A stretch of 9,169 nucleotides of DNA from an uncultured Alphaproteobacteria bacterium (GTDB lineage: Bacteria; Pseudomonadota; Alphaproteobacteria; Thalassobaculales; Thalassobaculaceae): the NCBI GenBank assembly GCA_938028645.1, contig CALIMD010000170.1, positions 1-9,169 of the forward strand, written 5' to 3'. The notes under the pieces were generated by a model. That model had not been told where the DNA came from and did no database searches. It saw nothing but the letters and a program-made list of their open reading frames with translations. This document shows positions 1 through 6,265 of this stretch, piece by piece. How positions within the stretch are numbered: the stretch's first letter is position 1; the number at the start of each line of letters is the position of its first letter. Both the position numbers and the translations under genes were made by a program.

Positions 1-287
1 TTCGTTCCATCAATATTCATAGCACAAGAGCCACAAATACCCTCTCGACAAGAACGTCTAAATGTTAATGAAGTATCCACCTGATCTTTAATCTTTATAA
101 GCGCGTCCAGCACCATTGGACCGCAATCGTCGAGATCTATCTCGTAGGTATCCAGACGAGGGTTTTCGTTACTATCGGGATCATATCTATATACTTTGAA
201 CGCGCGAATATCTCCCGCATCGCCAGGCCCCTTATGGGTATTTCCTATTTTGACTTTAGAATTAGCTGGAAGTGTAAATTCAGCCAT
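1..287 (-). CDS. sdhB: Succinate dehydrogenase iron-sulfur subunit SdhB (partial, C-terminal part beyond left edge)
   Basis: Fe-S subunit of respiratory complex II, which passes electrons from the SdhA flavin to the membrane quinone site. Only the first 95 residues are in the window. They show the N-terminal [2Fe-2S] ferredoxin-like domain: YRYDP near residues 33-37, DLDDCGPMVLDAL near 51-63, and the cluster motif SCREGICGSCAMNIDG at 79-94 with Cys80, Cys85 and Cys88. The fourth cluster cysteine and the [4Fe-4S]/[3Fe-4S] domain lie beyond the edge. The roughly 25-residue extension before the first beta strand is typical of alphaproteobacterial and mitochondrial SdhB. The start is ATG at 287, with a purine-rich GAGAG ribosome site (297-301) 9 nt upstream. 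It is the last visible gene of the operon, 40 bp after sdhA. Nothing looks broken; the gene is simply truncated by the window. Confidence 0.97.
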   Translation of the reverse strand, partial: MAEFTLPANSKVKIGNTHKGPGDAGDIRAFKVYRYDPDSNENPRLDTYEIDLDDCGPMVLDALIKIKDQVDTSLTFRRSCREGICGSCAMNIDGT

Positions 288-327
288 TTTTTATTTCTCT
301 CTTTAAAAACTTTTCATGCACAATATA

Positions 328-2118
328 TCAATAAACTCGAGCCGCTGGAGGTATTGGTTCTATTTCGTTGGACAATGGGTTTTGATGGACATCCCGATAA
401 ATGACATCATAATTATTTTTCTCGTCGAGCCACATGCAAGTATGCTTCATCCAGTTTTCGTCGTCACGCTCCGGATAGTCTTCATGGGCATGTGCCCCGC
501 GGCTTTCTTTTCGAAGGTTAGCTGATGTTAGAGTAACGATAGCTTGCCCCATCAAATTATCCAACTCTAATGCCTCGACTAAATCTGAATTCCATATTAG
601 TGAGCGATCACTTACGGATATATCTGGCATGGTACCAGCAATTTGCAGAATATTCTTTACACCCTCGTCAAGGAGCTCGTTGTCTCTGAAAACAGCCGCA
701 TGACGTTGCATTGATAATTGCATTTCATGCCTTATTTCGGACGCTTTCTTTGAGCCCGACGCATTCCGAATACGCTCAAGTCGTTCTATTGAAAAATCGC
801 CTGCATTTGCATCTAAAGGTTTATGCGTTTCTCCGGGTGTAACCGTTTCCGCGGCACGGTAGGCTGCAGCCCTTCCAAAAACAACGATGTCTAGCAGGGA
901 GTTTGTACCAAGCCTATTTGCGCCATGAACAGAAACACAGGCAGCTTCACCAATAGCCATCAAGCCAGGGCACGTCCGATCTGGATCCTGGGCCGTTGGC
1001 GCCAAAACCTCTCCATGGTAATTGGTTGGTATTCCACCCATATTGTAGTGGACAGTTGGCATTATAGGGATAGGCTCTCTAGTAACATCCACACCAGCAA
1101 ATATTTTTGCTGTCTCAGATATGCCCGGAAGCCTAAGCGCAAGGACCTCGGGATCAAGATGCTCCAGATGCAGATTTATATGATCTTTTTTTGGACCGAC
1201 CCCTCTACCTTCATTTATCTCAATAGTCATTGATCGACTTACTACGTCTCTTGAGGCTAAGTCTTTAGCCGTAGGAGCGTAGCGTTCCATAAAACGTTCT
1301 CCCTCCGAATTTGTGACATATCCTCCCTCGCCTCTGGCACCTTCAGTGATAAGACACCCAGCGCCATACACACCGGTCGGATGGAACTGAACAAACTCCA
1401 TATCCTGAAGTGGTAGTCCAGCGCGCAAAACCATGCCATTACCATCGCCTGTACAAGTATGTGCTGAGGTGCATGAAAAGTATGCTCTTCCGTACCCTCC
1501 GGTTGCTAACACTGTTTGATGCGCTCTAAATCTATGCAATGTGCCAGTGGCAAGATCAAGTGCCATGACGCCTCTGCAAGCACCCGTATCATCCATAATC
1601 AAATCTAGGGCAAAATACTCGATGTAAAACTCGGCATTATTAGCCAAGCATTGTTGGTACAGGGTGTGAAGAATTGCATGTCCTGTTCTATCAGCTGCAG
1701 CACAAGCACGTTTAGCCATCCTTTTACCATTATCCAACGTGTGGCCACCAAAAGGACGTTGATAAATTTTACCCTCTTCGGTGCGAGAAAATGGAACACC
1801 GTAGTGTTCCAATTCTATCACAGCTGGTATCGCATTTCTGCACATATACTCTATGGCATCTTGATCGCCCAACCAGTCGGATCCTTTGACCGTATCGTAC
1901 ATGTGGAATTGCCAGTTATCTCCTTCACCCATATTGTCTAGGGCTGCCCCAACTCCGCCTTGTGCGGCAACGGTATGGCTTCGTGTAGGAAACACTTTTG
2001 TTATGCATGCCGTCTTGAGTCCTTCCATCGTCATCCCTAGCGTAGCACGTAGCCCGGCGCCACCTGCTCCAACCACTACTACGTCGTATGTATGATCGAT
2101 TACTTCATATGACTTCAT
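328..2118 (-). CDS. sdhA: Succinate dehydrogenase flavoprotein subunit SdhA
   Basis: Catalytic subunit of complex II: oxidises succinate to fumarate with covalently bound FAD on the cytoplasmic face of the inner membrane. The 596-residue length is normal (E. coli 588). Visible motifs, in order: the dinucleotide-binding VVVGAGGAGLRA at 14-25; SHTVAAQGG with His48 at the position of the covalent FAD-attachment histidine (E. coli His45); QFHPTG with His246; LITEGARGEGG with Thr258; SRDVV with Arg290; PTVHYNMGG with His357; and GANRLGTNSLLD with Arg402. These match the E. coli active-site residues His242, Thr254, Arg286, His354 and Arg399 with a constant offset of 3-4. The C-terminal helical domain is present. 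The ATG at 2118 is preceded by TAAGGG, which overlaps the sdhD stop codon. It lies between sdhD and sdhB in one operon. I see no frameshift or missing residue. Confidence 0.99.
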   Translation of the reverse strand: MKSYEVIDHTYDVVVVGAGGAGLRATLGMTMEGLKTACITKVFPTRSHTVAAQGGVGAALDNMGEGDNWQFHMYDTVKGSDWLGDQDAIEYMCRNAIPAVIELEHYGVPFSRTEEGKIYQRPFGGHTLDNGKRMAKRACAAADRTGHAILHTLYQQCLANNAEFYIEYFALDLIMDDTGACRGVMALDLATGTLHRFRAHQTVLATGGYGRAYFSCTSAHTCTGDGNGMVLRAGLPLQDMEFVQFHPTGVYGAGCLITEGARGEGGYVTNSEGERFMERYAPTAKDLASRDVVSRSMTIEINEGRGVGPKKDHINLHLEHLDPEVLALRLPGISETAKIFAGVDVTREPIPIMPTVHYNMGGIPTNYHGEVLAPTAQDPDRTCPGLMAIGEAACVSVHGANRLGTNSLLDIVVFGRAAAYRAAETVTPGETHKPLDANAGDFSIERLERIRNASGSKKASEIRHEMQLSMQRHAAVFRDNELLDEGVKNILQIAGTMPDISVSDRSLIWNSDLVEALELDNLMGQAIVTLTSANLRKESRGAHAHEDYPERDDENWMKHTCMWLDEKNNYDVIYRDVHQNPLSNEIEPIPPAARVY

Positions 2119-2127
2119 TTTACACGG

Positions 2128-2133
2128 CCCTTA
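2128..2133 (-). promoter_or_regulatory. Ribosome binding site of sdhA overlapping the sdhD stop codon
   Basis: On the minus strand TAAGGG lies 9 nt before the sdhA ATG, and its TAA is the sdhD stop codon. Ribosomes finishing sdhD therefore end on the sdhA ribosome site. This suggests coupled translation of the membrane anchor and flavoprotein subunits (inference). Confidence 0.6.
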
Positions 2134-2514
2134 CAATGCGATTTTTAATAATGAAAAAACGGCTATTAAACCTAAGACTAAAAATATGAATTTTAAACCT
2201 ATAAGTAACACAAATTTGAAACCTTCATGATGTATATAGTCTTCAACAACCACTTGAACACCCAAAAGCGCGTGATAAAGCGTTGAGGAAACCAGTAAAA
2301 TCATAAAAATTGATACGAGAGGTATAGATAACCAGTTCACCGTCTCCGCGTAACTAGCGCTATTGAGGGAAGCGATTGAAATAATAAACCATAATGTGAG
2401 CGGAATTAGGGCAATCGCTGTTAACCTTTGCATCCACCAGTGGTGTGCGCCTTCCTTGGCGGTGCCTAAGCCTCTTACGCGGCCTAAGTCACTTCTCATG
2501 CCTTTATCTGTCAT
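2131..2514 (-). CDS. sdhD: Succinate dehydrogenase membrane anchor subunit SdhD (cytochrome b556 small subunit)
   Basis: A 127-residue integral membrane protein that, with SdhC, anchors complex II and binds heme b and quinone. After a short basic cytoplasmic N-terminus containing GLGTAKEGAHHWWMQR, three hydrophobic helices follow, at roughly 32-50, 62-90 and 100-123. The second helix ends in LYHALLGVQVVVEDYIH. Its His81, Asp92 and Tyr93 have the same spacing as E. coli SdhD His71 (heme ligand), Asp82 and Tyr83 (quinone site). The frame is open further upstream, to 2595, but that would overlap the end of sdhC. The ATG at 2514 has AAGGAA 6 nt upstream and gives the family's normal N-terminus, so I chose it. 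The gap to sdhC is 14 bp. The function rests on motif spacing and operon position, as sequence conservation in this family is low. Confidence 0.95.
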   Translation of the reverse strand: MTDKGMRSDLGRVRGLGTAKEGAHHWWMQRLTAIALIPLTLWFIISIASLNSASYAETVNWLSIPLVSIFMILLVSSTLYHALLGVQVVVEDYIHHEGFKFVLLIGLKFIFLVLGLIAVFSLLKIAL

Positions 2515-2520
2515 ATTTGA

Positions 2521-2526
2521 TTCCTT
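2521..2526 (-). promoter_or_regulatory. Ribosome binding site of sdhD that decides its start
   Basis: AAGGAA on the minus strand, 6 nt before the ATG at 2514 and inside the 14-bp sdhC-sdhD gap. It supports the short SdhD start over an in-frame extension back to 2595 inside sdhC. Confidence 0.65.
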
Positions 2527-2528
2527 AA

Positions 2529-2912
2529 CTAACCCAATAAACCTATTGTCCAAGCGATGCCTGTGAGAACAAAGGAGCCAGCTACAGTGGCCCAACCTGA
2601 CTTATATGCAGCATCAAGCTCGAATCCGTACCCAGCGTCCCAGAAAAGGTGACGAATTCCGTTACATAAATGGTAAAAAACAGCCCATGAGAAACCTAAG
2701 AGCACAATTAAACCAAACCAGGATGTTATTATTTCTTTTACTAAATTAAAATATTCTTCGCCACTCGCAGCTGCTACTATCCACCATACAAGCAAAACAG
2801 TGCCTGCCGATAATGCCACTCCAGTTGCACGATGAGTGATTGAAAGAACCGAGGTTAACTGGGGTCTGTAAACTTGCAGATGTGGTGAGAGAGGACGGTT
2901 AGAACCACTCAT
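2529..2912 (-). CDS. sdhC: Succinate dehydrogenase cytochrome b556 large subunit SdhC
   Basis: A 127-residue membrane anchor of complex II and the first gene of the operon. The N-terminal signature RPLSPHLQVY (6-15) is followed by SVLSITHRATG (21-31). Ser24 and Arg28 occupy the positions of E. coli SdhC Ser27 and Arg31, which line the quinone site. The second signature, YHLCNGIRHLFWD (80-92), places His81 at the axial heme ligand position (E. coli His84). Three hydrophobic helices are seen at roughly 32-50, 63-85 and 107-126. The ATG at 2912 has AAGGAA 8-9 nt upstream. A good promoter candidate sits at 2947-2974, which would give a leader of about 28 nt. The gene diverges from acs across 247 bp. 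Confidence 0.97.
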   Translation of the reverse strand: MSGSNRPLSPHLQVYRPQLTSVLSITHRATGVALSAGTVLLVWWIVAAASGEEYFNLVKEIITSWFGLIVLLGFSWAVFYHLCNGIRHLFWDAGYGFELDAAYKSGWATVAGSFVLTGIAWTIGLLG

Positions 2913-2943
2913 GTGTTATGTTTCCTTAAAAATATTAATACAA

Positions 2944-2955
2944 TAAACTATAGAA
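2944..2955. repeat. 12-bp direct repeat, copy 1 (TAAACTATAGAA)
   Basis: TAAACTATAGAA occurs exactly twice in the sdhC-acs spacer, here and at 3048-3059, 104 bp apart (start to start). This copy contains the -10 hexamer proposed for sdh (TATAGT on the minus strand). A perfect 12-base match inside 247 bp is unlikely by chance, although the region is A+T rich. It could be a repeated regulator site or a duplicated promoter element. Confidence 0.6.
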
Positions 2956-2974
2956 CGATAAATGGTTCTGTCGA
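2947..2974 (-). promoter_or_regulatory. Candidate sigma70-type promoter of sdhCDAB
   Basis: On the minus strand, TCGACA (2974-2969) matches the -35 consensus at 5 of 6 bases. After a 16-bp spacer, TATAGT (2952-2947) matches the -10 consensus at 5 of 6. Transcription would begin near 2940, giving a leader of about 28 nt before the sdhC ATG. It is the best promoter match I found in the spacer, but it is read by eye only. Confidence 0.5.
2952..2969. promoter_or_regulatory. Operator-like dyad filling the sdh promoter spacer
   Basis: AGAAC (2952-2956) and GTTCT (2965-2969) form a perfect 5-bp inverted repeat around 8 bases. The dyad spans exactly the gap between the proposed sdh -35 and -10 hexamers and touches one base of each. 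A repressor bound here would block RNA polymerase. The arms are short, so this is only a candidate. Confidence 0.3.
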
Positions 2975-3047
2975 GAGGGCGCAATCATGAAAATTCATAT
3001 GCCAATCTCCGATCGCCTCCATGAAACATATCATCAATTCGCATTGT

Positions 3048-3059
3048 TAAACTATAGAA
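3048..3059. repeat. 12-bp direct repeat, copy 2 (TAAACTATAGAA)
   Basis: Exact second copy of the repeat at 2944-2955, in the same orientation. It lies upstream of the candidate acs promoter (starts at 3072) and about 135 bp upstream of the sdhC start. No good -35 hexamer accompanies it on either strand and the AGAAC/GTTCT dyad is absent, so it is not simply a second copy of the sdh promoter. Confidence 0.55.
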
Positions 3060-3071
3060 TCTTGTAGTTGC

Positions 3072-3100
3072 TTGAATCCCCTCAGGATAGATACTAACAT
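3072..3100 (+). promoter_or_regulatory. Weak candidate promoter of acs
   Basis: TTGAAT (3072-3077) and TAACAT (3095-3100) are separated by 17 bp, and each matches the sigma70 consensus at 4 of 6 bases. Transcription would begin near 3107, about 53 nt before the acs ATG. Weak match, low confidence. acs genes are often activator-dependent, which would fit a weak core promoter. Confidence 0.3.
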
Positions 3101-3148
3101 ACTCTTTGCAGTTTTTTAACAAATTAGATGGCCAGATATTATTTTATT

Positions 3149-3153
3149 GGGAG
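3149..3153 (+). promoter_or_regulatory. Ribosome binding site of acs that decides its start
   Basis: GGGAG lies 6 nt before the ATG at 3160. It favours this start over the in-frame TTG at 3106, which lacks a comparable site and would add 18 residues unlike the family N-terminus. Confidence 0.65.
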
Positions 3154-3159
3154 ATTTTC

Positions 3160-5106
3160 ATGTCGGACCAAACCTTATTTAAAGTTACAGCAGAGCGGGG
3201 AGCCGATGCGATAATTGATAATTTAGGCTACATTGAGATGTATGAGCGATCGCTTGCGGACCCGGTAAAGTTTTGGGGGGAAGAAGGTAAGAGGATTGAT
3301 TGGATCAAACCATACACGAAGGTGAAAGATGTTTCTTATGCTGAAACAGATTTACACATAAAATGGTTTTATGATGGGACATTAAATGTTTCCGCCAACT
3401 GTTTAGATCGACATTTGGCGAGCAAAGGTGATAAGACCGCAATAATCTGGGAAGGTGACAACCCAGAAGAAGATAAAAAAATATCGTTCAAAGAACTGCA
3501 TATTGATGTTTGTAAATTTGCAAATGCATTGAAGGCTCTTGGTGCAAAAAAAGGTGATCGCATCACGATATATATGCCCATGATCCCCGAGGCGGCGGTG
3601 GCTATGCTTGCTTGCGCTAGGATTGGTGCGATTCATTCAGTTGTATTTGGAGGGTTTTCGCCAGAGGCGTTGGCAGGTCGAATCAAAGACTGCGATAGTA
3701 ATTTAATTATCACGGCGGATGAAGGAATCAGGGGTGGAAAATCCATCCCGTTGAAAGCGAATACCGATGAAGCCCTAAAGTCTTGTGCAATGTGTCAAAC
3801 AGTCGTTGTTGTGAAAAGGACTGGGGGGTCGATCGATTGGAATGAAGATACTGATCACTGGTATCATGATATAATGGCGACAGCATCGGAAGATTGTCCA
3901 CCAGAAGAGATGAATGCGGAAGATCCCCTATTCATTTTGTATACCTCGGGATCAACAGGCCAACCTAAAGGCGTAATGCACACATCGGGTGGATACATTG
4001 TCTATGCTTCGATGACACATCAATATGTTTTTGACTATAAACCGGGCGAAATTTATTGGTGTACCGCTGATGTTGGTTGGGTAACAGGACACTCTTATAT
4101 TTTATATGGCCCCCTAGCTAATGGGGCCACAACACTTATGTTCGAGGGGGTACCGAACTATCCAGATAATAGTCGTTTTTGGCAAGTTTGTGACAAACAT
4201 AACGTTTCTATTTTCTACACAGCACCAACAGCACTTCGCGCTTTAATGAGAGAGGGTGATGGGCCGGTAAAATCTACTAGTCGGAAGTCTCTTCGAATCT
4301 TGGGTTCAGTTGGAGAACCAATCAATCCGGAAGCCTGGCTATGGTATTACAATGTTGTCGGAGATGGTCGTTGTGCCATTGTTGATACGTGGTGGCAGAC
4401 CGAAACGGGAGGTATTTTGATCACTCCTTTGCCTGGCGCCACAGACCTCAAACCGGGATCTGCAACTAGACCATTTTTTGGTATTGAGCCTGTTATAGTA
4501 GATGGTGATGGTAATCGTCTGGATGGACCTACAAGTGGTAACCTATGTTTGAACGATAGCTGGCCAGGCCAAATGCGAACCGTTTATGGGGACCATGAAA
4601 GATTTTATCAAACCTATTTTGCCACGTTTCCAGGAAGGTATTTCACTGGAGATGGTTGTCGCCGAGATGAGGATGGCTATTACTGGATTACTGGGCGGGT
4701 TGACGATGTTATAAATGTTTCTGGTCATCGTATGGGGACGGCGGAGGTTGAGTCTGCGCTTGTTGCTCATGAAAAAGTAGCTGAAGCCGCGGTTGTTGGA
4801 TACCCCCATGACATTAAGGGACAAGGCATATATGCCTATGTAACGTTAAATGTCGGTGTAGATCCGTCAGAGGACTTAAAGGCTGAGCTGGTACAATGGG
4901 TTAGAAAAGAGATTGGTCCGATAGCAAGTCCAGACTTAATACAATGGGCGCCAGGCCTACCCAAGACACGTTCAGGGAAAATAATGCGACGTATCTTGCG
5001 AAAGATTGCCGAAGATGATTTTGGTAGTTTAGGTGATACTTCCACGTTGGCTGAGCCCGCCGTCGTTAATGATCTGATAGAAAATCGAGAAAACAGGAAG
5101 GATTAG
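3160..5106 (+). CDS. acs: Acetyl-CoA synthetase, AMP-forming
   Basis: Activates acetate with ATP to acetyl-AMP, then transfers it to CoA (acetate + ATP + CoA to acetyl-CoA + AMP + PPi) in the cytoplasm. The 648 residues match the family norm of about 650. From the N-terminus: the Acs N-terminal domain; the ATP-loop YTSGSTGQPKG at 261-271; ADVGWVTGHSY at 303-313, with Trp307, Val308 and Thr309 at the acetate/CoA site; GSVGEP at 382-387; and DTWWQTETGG at 409-418. Trp412 there corresponds to the Salmonella Trp414 that limits the pocket to acetate. Then come YFTGDG at 494-499, the hinge region GRVDDVINVSGHR at 512-524, and near the C-terminus PKTRSGKIMRR with Lys607, the equivalent of the regulatory acetylated Lys609. 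The Gcn5-type/sirtuin control known for this family is therefore possible here. It is divergent from sdh and convergent with panC, 4 bp away. Confidence 0.98.
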   Translation: MSDQTLFKVTAERGADAIIDNLGYIEMYERSLADPVKFWGEEGKRIDWIKPYTKVKDVSYAETDLHIKWFYDGTLNVSANCLDRHLASKGDKTAIIWEGDNPEEDKKISFKELHIDVCKFANALKALGAKKGDRITIYMPMIPEAAVAMLACARIGAIHSVVFGGFSPEALAGRIKDCDSNLIITADEGIRGGKSIPLKANTDEALKSCAMCQTVVVVKRTGGSIDWNEDTDHWYHDIMATASEDCPPEEMNAEDPLFILYTSGSTGQPKGVMHTSGGYIVYASMTHQYVFDYKPGEIYWCTADVGWVTGHSYILYGPLANGATTLMFEGVPNYPDNSRFWQVCDKHNVSIFYTAPTALRALMREGDGPVKSTSRKSLRILGSVGEPINPEAWLWYYNVVGDGRCAIVDTWWQTETGGILITPLPGATDLKPGSATRPFFGIEPVIVDGDGNRLDGPTSGNLCLNDSWPGQMRTVYGDHERFYQTYFATFPGRYFTGDGCRRDEDGYYWITGRVDDVINVSGHRMGTAEVESALVAHEKVAEAAVVGYPHDIKGQGIYAYVTLNVGVDPSEDLKAELVQWVRKEIGPIASPDLIQWAPGLPKTRSGKIMRRILRKIAEDDFGSLGDTSTLAEPAVVNDLIENRENRKD

Positions 5107-5110
5107 ATGG

Positions 5111-5950
5111 TCAGGTAATTGCCAGATTATCGATCAATCTGGTTGAACCTAGCCATGCAGCAGCGAAAAGGCGGCTTGGTTTTTTTATGTCATTACAAGC
5201 TTGGAGTGTTTGAGAGCTGCGGAGATCCAAATACTCAATTTTCTCGAACCCTGATTTTTGCATATTTTGTTTAGCAAGCTGTAGGCTTTTCTTTATATCA
5301 TTCCCGTTGGATATATCGGACGCATACTGGTTTAAAATATTGTACATGGAAGGTGCAATAGAACGGGATTTAGTATCGAGATAAACGTTTCTTGAAGATA
5401 ACGCTAAGCCGTCTTCTTCGCGGATGGTTGGAGCGCCTATAATCTCTACAGGTATGTCTAGGTCAGTTGCGAGGCGTTTTATTACTAAAAGCTGTTGATA
5501 GTCCTTTTCACCAAATATTGCTAGGTCTGGAAGCGCTTGCAGCAATAACTTGGTTACAACTGTTGCAACACCATCAAAGAAGCCTGGTCTAGAGAGAGCA
5601 CAAAGACAATCGGTTAAACTACCTACATTGATTGTTGTTGTTGCATCGGGGCGATACATTTCGTTAACGTCAGGTGCAAAGAGTAAATCGATGTCTTCTT
5701 CAACAAGTTTCTGAATATCACTACCCTCACGCCGCGGGTACGATTCAAAATCTTCATTAGGCGCGAATTGAAGAGGGTTTACAAAAATAGTTGCAATTAC
5801 TCTGTCGCTTCGTTCCTTCCCTACTTTCATTAGGGATAAATGCCCTGCATGCAGGGATCCCATCGTGGGCACTAACGCGACACTCAGGCCTTCTCTTCTC
5901 CACATCGAAATATGGGATCGCAATTCTGCAACTGTGCGTACAATATCCAA
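5111..5950 (-). CDS. panC: Pantothenate synthetase (pantoate--beta-alanine ligase), TTG start
   Basis: Last step of pantothenate (vitamin B5) synthesis: pantoate + beta-alanine + ATP to pantothenate + AMP + PPi, through a pantoyl-adenylate, in the cytoplasm. At 279 residues it is near the family norm of about 280. It has VPTMGSLHAGH (27-37), with His34 and His37 of the HxGH nucleotidyltransferase signature; FVNPLQFAPNED (56-67); RPGFFDGVATVV (121-132); FGEKDYQQL (146-154), with Lys149; and REEDGLALSSRN (177-188). The start is TTG at 5950. No ATG, GTG or TTG occurs in frame between it and the stop at 6002-6004, and the first internal ATG (codon 16) would delete the conserved TVAELR segment. 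A weak AGG ribosome site lies about 10 nt upstream. In RPGFF, Phe replaces the His common in this family. No panB is seen nearby. Confidence 0.97.
   Translation of the reverse strand: MDIVRTVAELRSHISMWRREGLSVALVPTMGSLHAGHLSLMKVGKERSDRVIATIFVNPLQFAPNEDFESYPRREGSDIQKLVEEDIDLLFAPDVNEMYRPDATTTINVGSLTDCLCALSRPGFFDGVATVVTKLLLQALPDLAIFGEKDYQQLLVIKRLATDLDIPVEIIGAPTIREEDGLALSSRNVYLDTKSRSIAPSMYNILNQYASDISNGNDIKKSLQLAKQNMQKSGFEKIEYLDLRSSQTLQACNDIKKPSRLFAAAWLGSTRLIDNLAIT
5122..5142. terminator. Hairpin inside the panC 3' end, possible bidirectional transcription stop for acs/panC
   Basis: CCAGATT (5122-5128) and AATCTGG (5136-5142) form a perfect 7-bp inverted repeat with a 7-base loop, starting 16 bp after the acs stop and inside the last codons of panC. 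No T-run follows on either strand, so it is not a canonical intrinsic terminator. It is listed because it is the only hairpin at this convergent junction. It may be chance. Confidence 0.2.
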
Positions 5951-6265
5951 CCCAAAACTGCCTATTTCTCTGCTAATAACACCAATCCGCTCAGTTGATA
6001 CCTATTTTATGCAGCAGTTTCAACTAGGTGTTGTAACTTATCCCATGGCATTAGTGTCATTTGCAGGTATGTAATTAAATTCAGGATAATTAGTGAGGTT
6101 CCCGTATCAATGGTTTTCTACTCTTTCTCACGGGAAAATCAAGATTAGAAGTTCGCTTATATCATACATAATTTTAATGATGAAAATTCGAAACGATATC
6201 GGTATCTTTGAAATATGGTCCCAATTAGCAATTAACCCATTAATCATTTTAAGGAATTGATGAAA
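5951..6265. other. Divergent spacer between panC and the reductase gene, no gene seen
   Basis: 315 bp, A+T rich, with no convincing small protein or RNA gene. It must hold the promoters of panC (minus) and the reductase (plus). For the reductase, a weak TTAGAA (6145-6150), 16 bp, CATAAT (6167-6172) arrangement could start transcription near 6179. For panC, a -10-like TAAAAT lies on the minus strand at 6009-6004, but no good -35 accompanies it. Other visible items are a 7-bp inverted repeat TTCCCGT/ACGGGAA (6099-6105 and 6130-6136, 24-base loop) and an 8-bp palindrome CGATATCG (6194-6201). Neither resembles a known riboswitch or terminator. Confidence 0.5.
6251..6256 (+). promoter_or_regulatory. 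Ribosome binding site of the ketopantoate reductase-family gene
   Basis: AAGGAA precedes three candidate starts: TTG 6257, ATG 6260 and ATG 6266. From AAGGA, the spacing is 1, 4 and 10 nt. The last matches the spacing before sdhC in this window and leaves the protein starting MKVCIFGAGAIGG, the usual form, so 6266 is preferred, with 6260 as runner-up. Confidence 0.5.

Noticed and set aside
2515..2595. Upstream in-frame extension of SdhD by 27 residues
   Set aside because: It would overlap the end of sdhC and add non-family residues; the ATG at 2514 has a clear AAGGAA ribosome site.
3106..3159. TTG-initiated N-terminal extension of Acs
   Set aside because: No ribosome site at suitable distance, and the extra residues do not resemble Acs N-termini; ATG 3160 with GGGAG fits well.
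4108..4128. GGCCCC/GGGGCC inverted repeat with a 9-base loop
   Set aside because: Inside conserved acs coding sequence (GPLANGA), with no T-run; most likely chance from codons for Gly, Pro and Ala.
5843..5856. Perfect 14-bp palindrome CCCTGCATGCAGGG
   Set aside because: It lies in the panC codons for LHAG of the catalytic HAGH motif and is explained by the protein sequence plus codon choice; no matching sites elsewhere in the window.
6099..6136. TTCCCGT/ACGGGAA inverted repeat in the panC-reductase spacer
   Set aside because: The 24-base loop, short arms and lack of a following T-run make a terminator or riboswitch unlikely; it could be chance.
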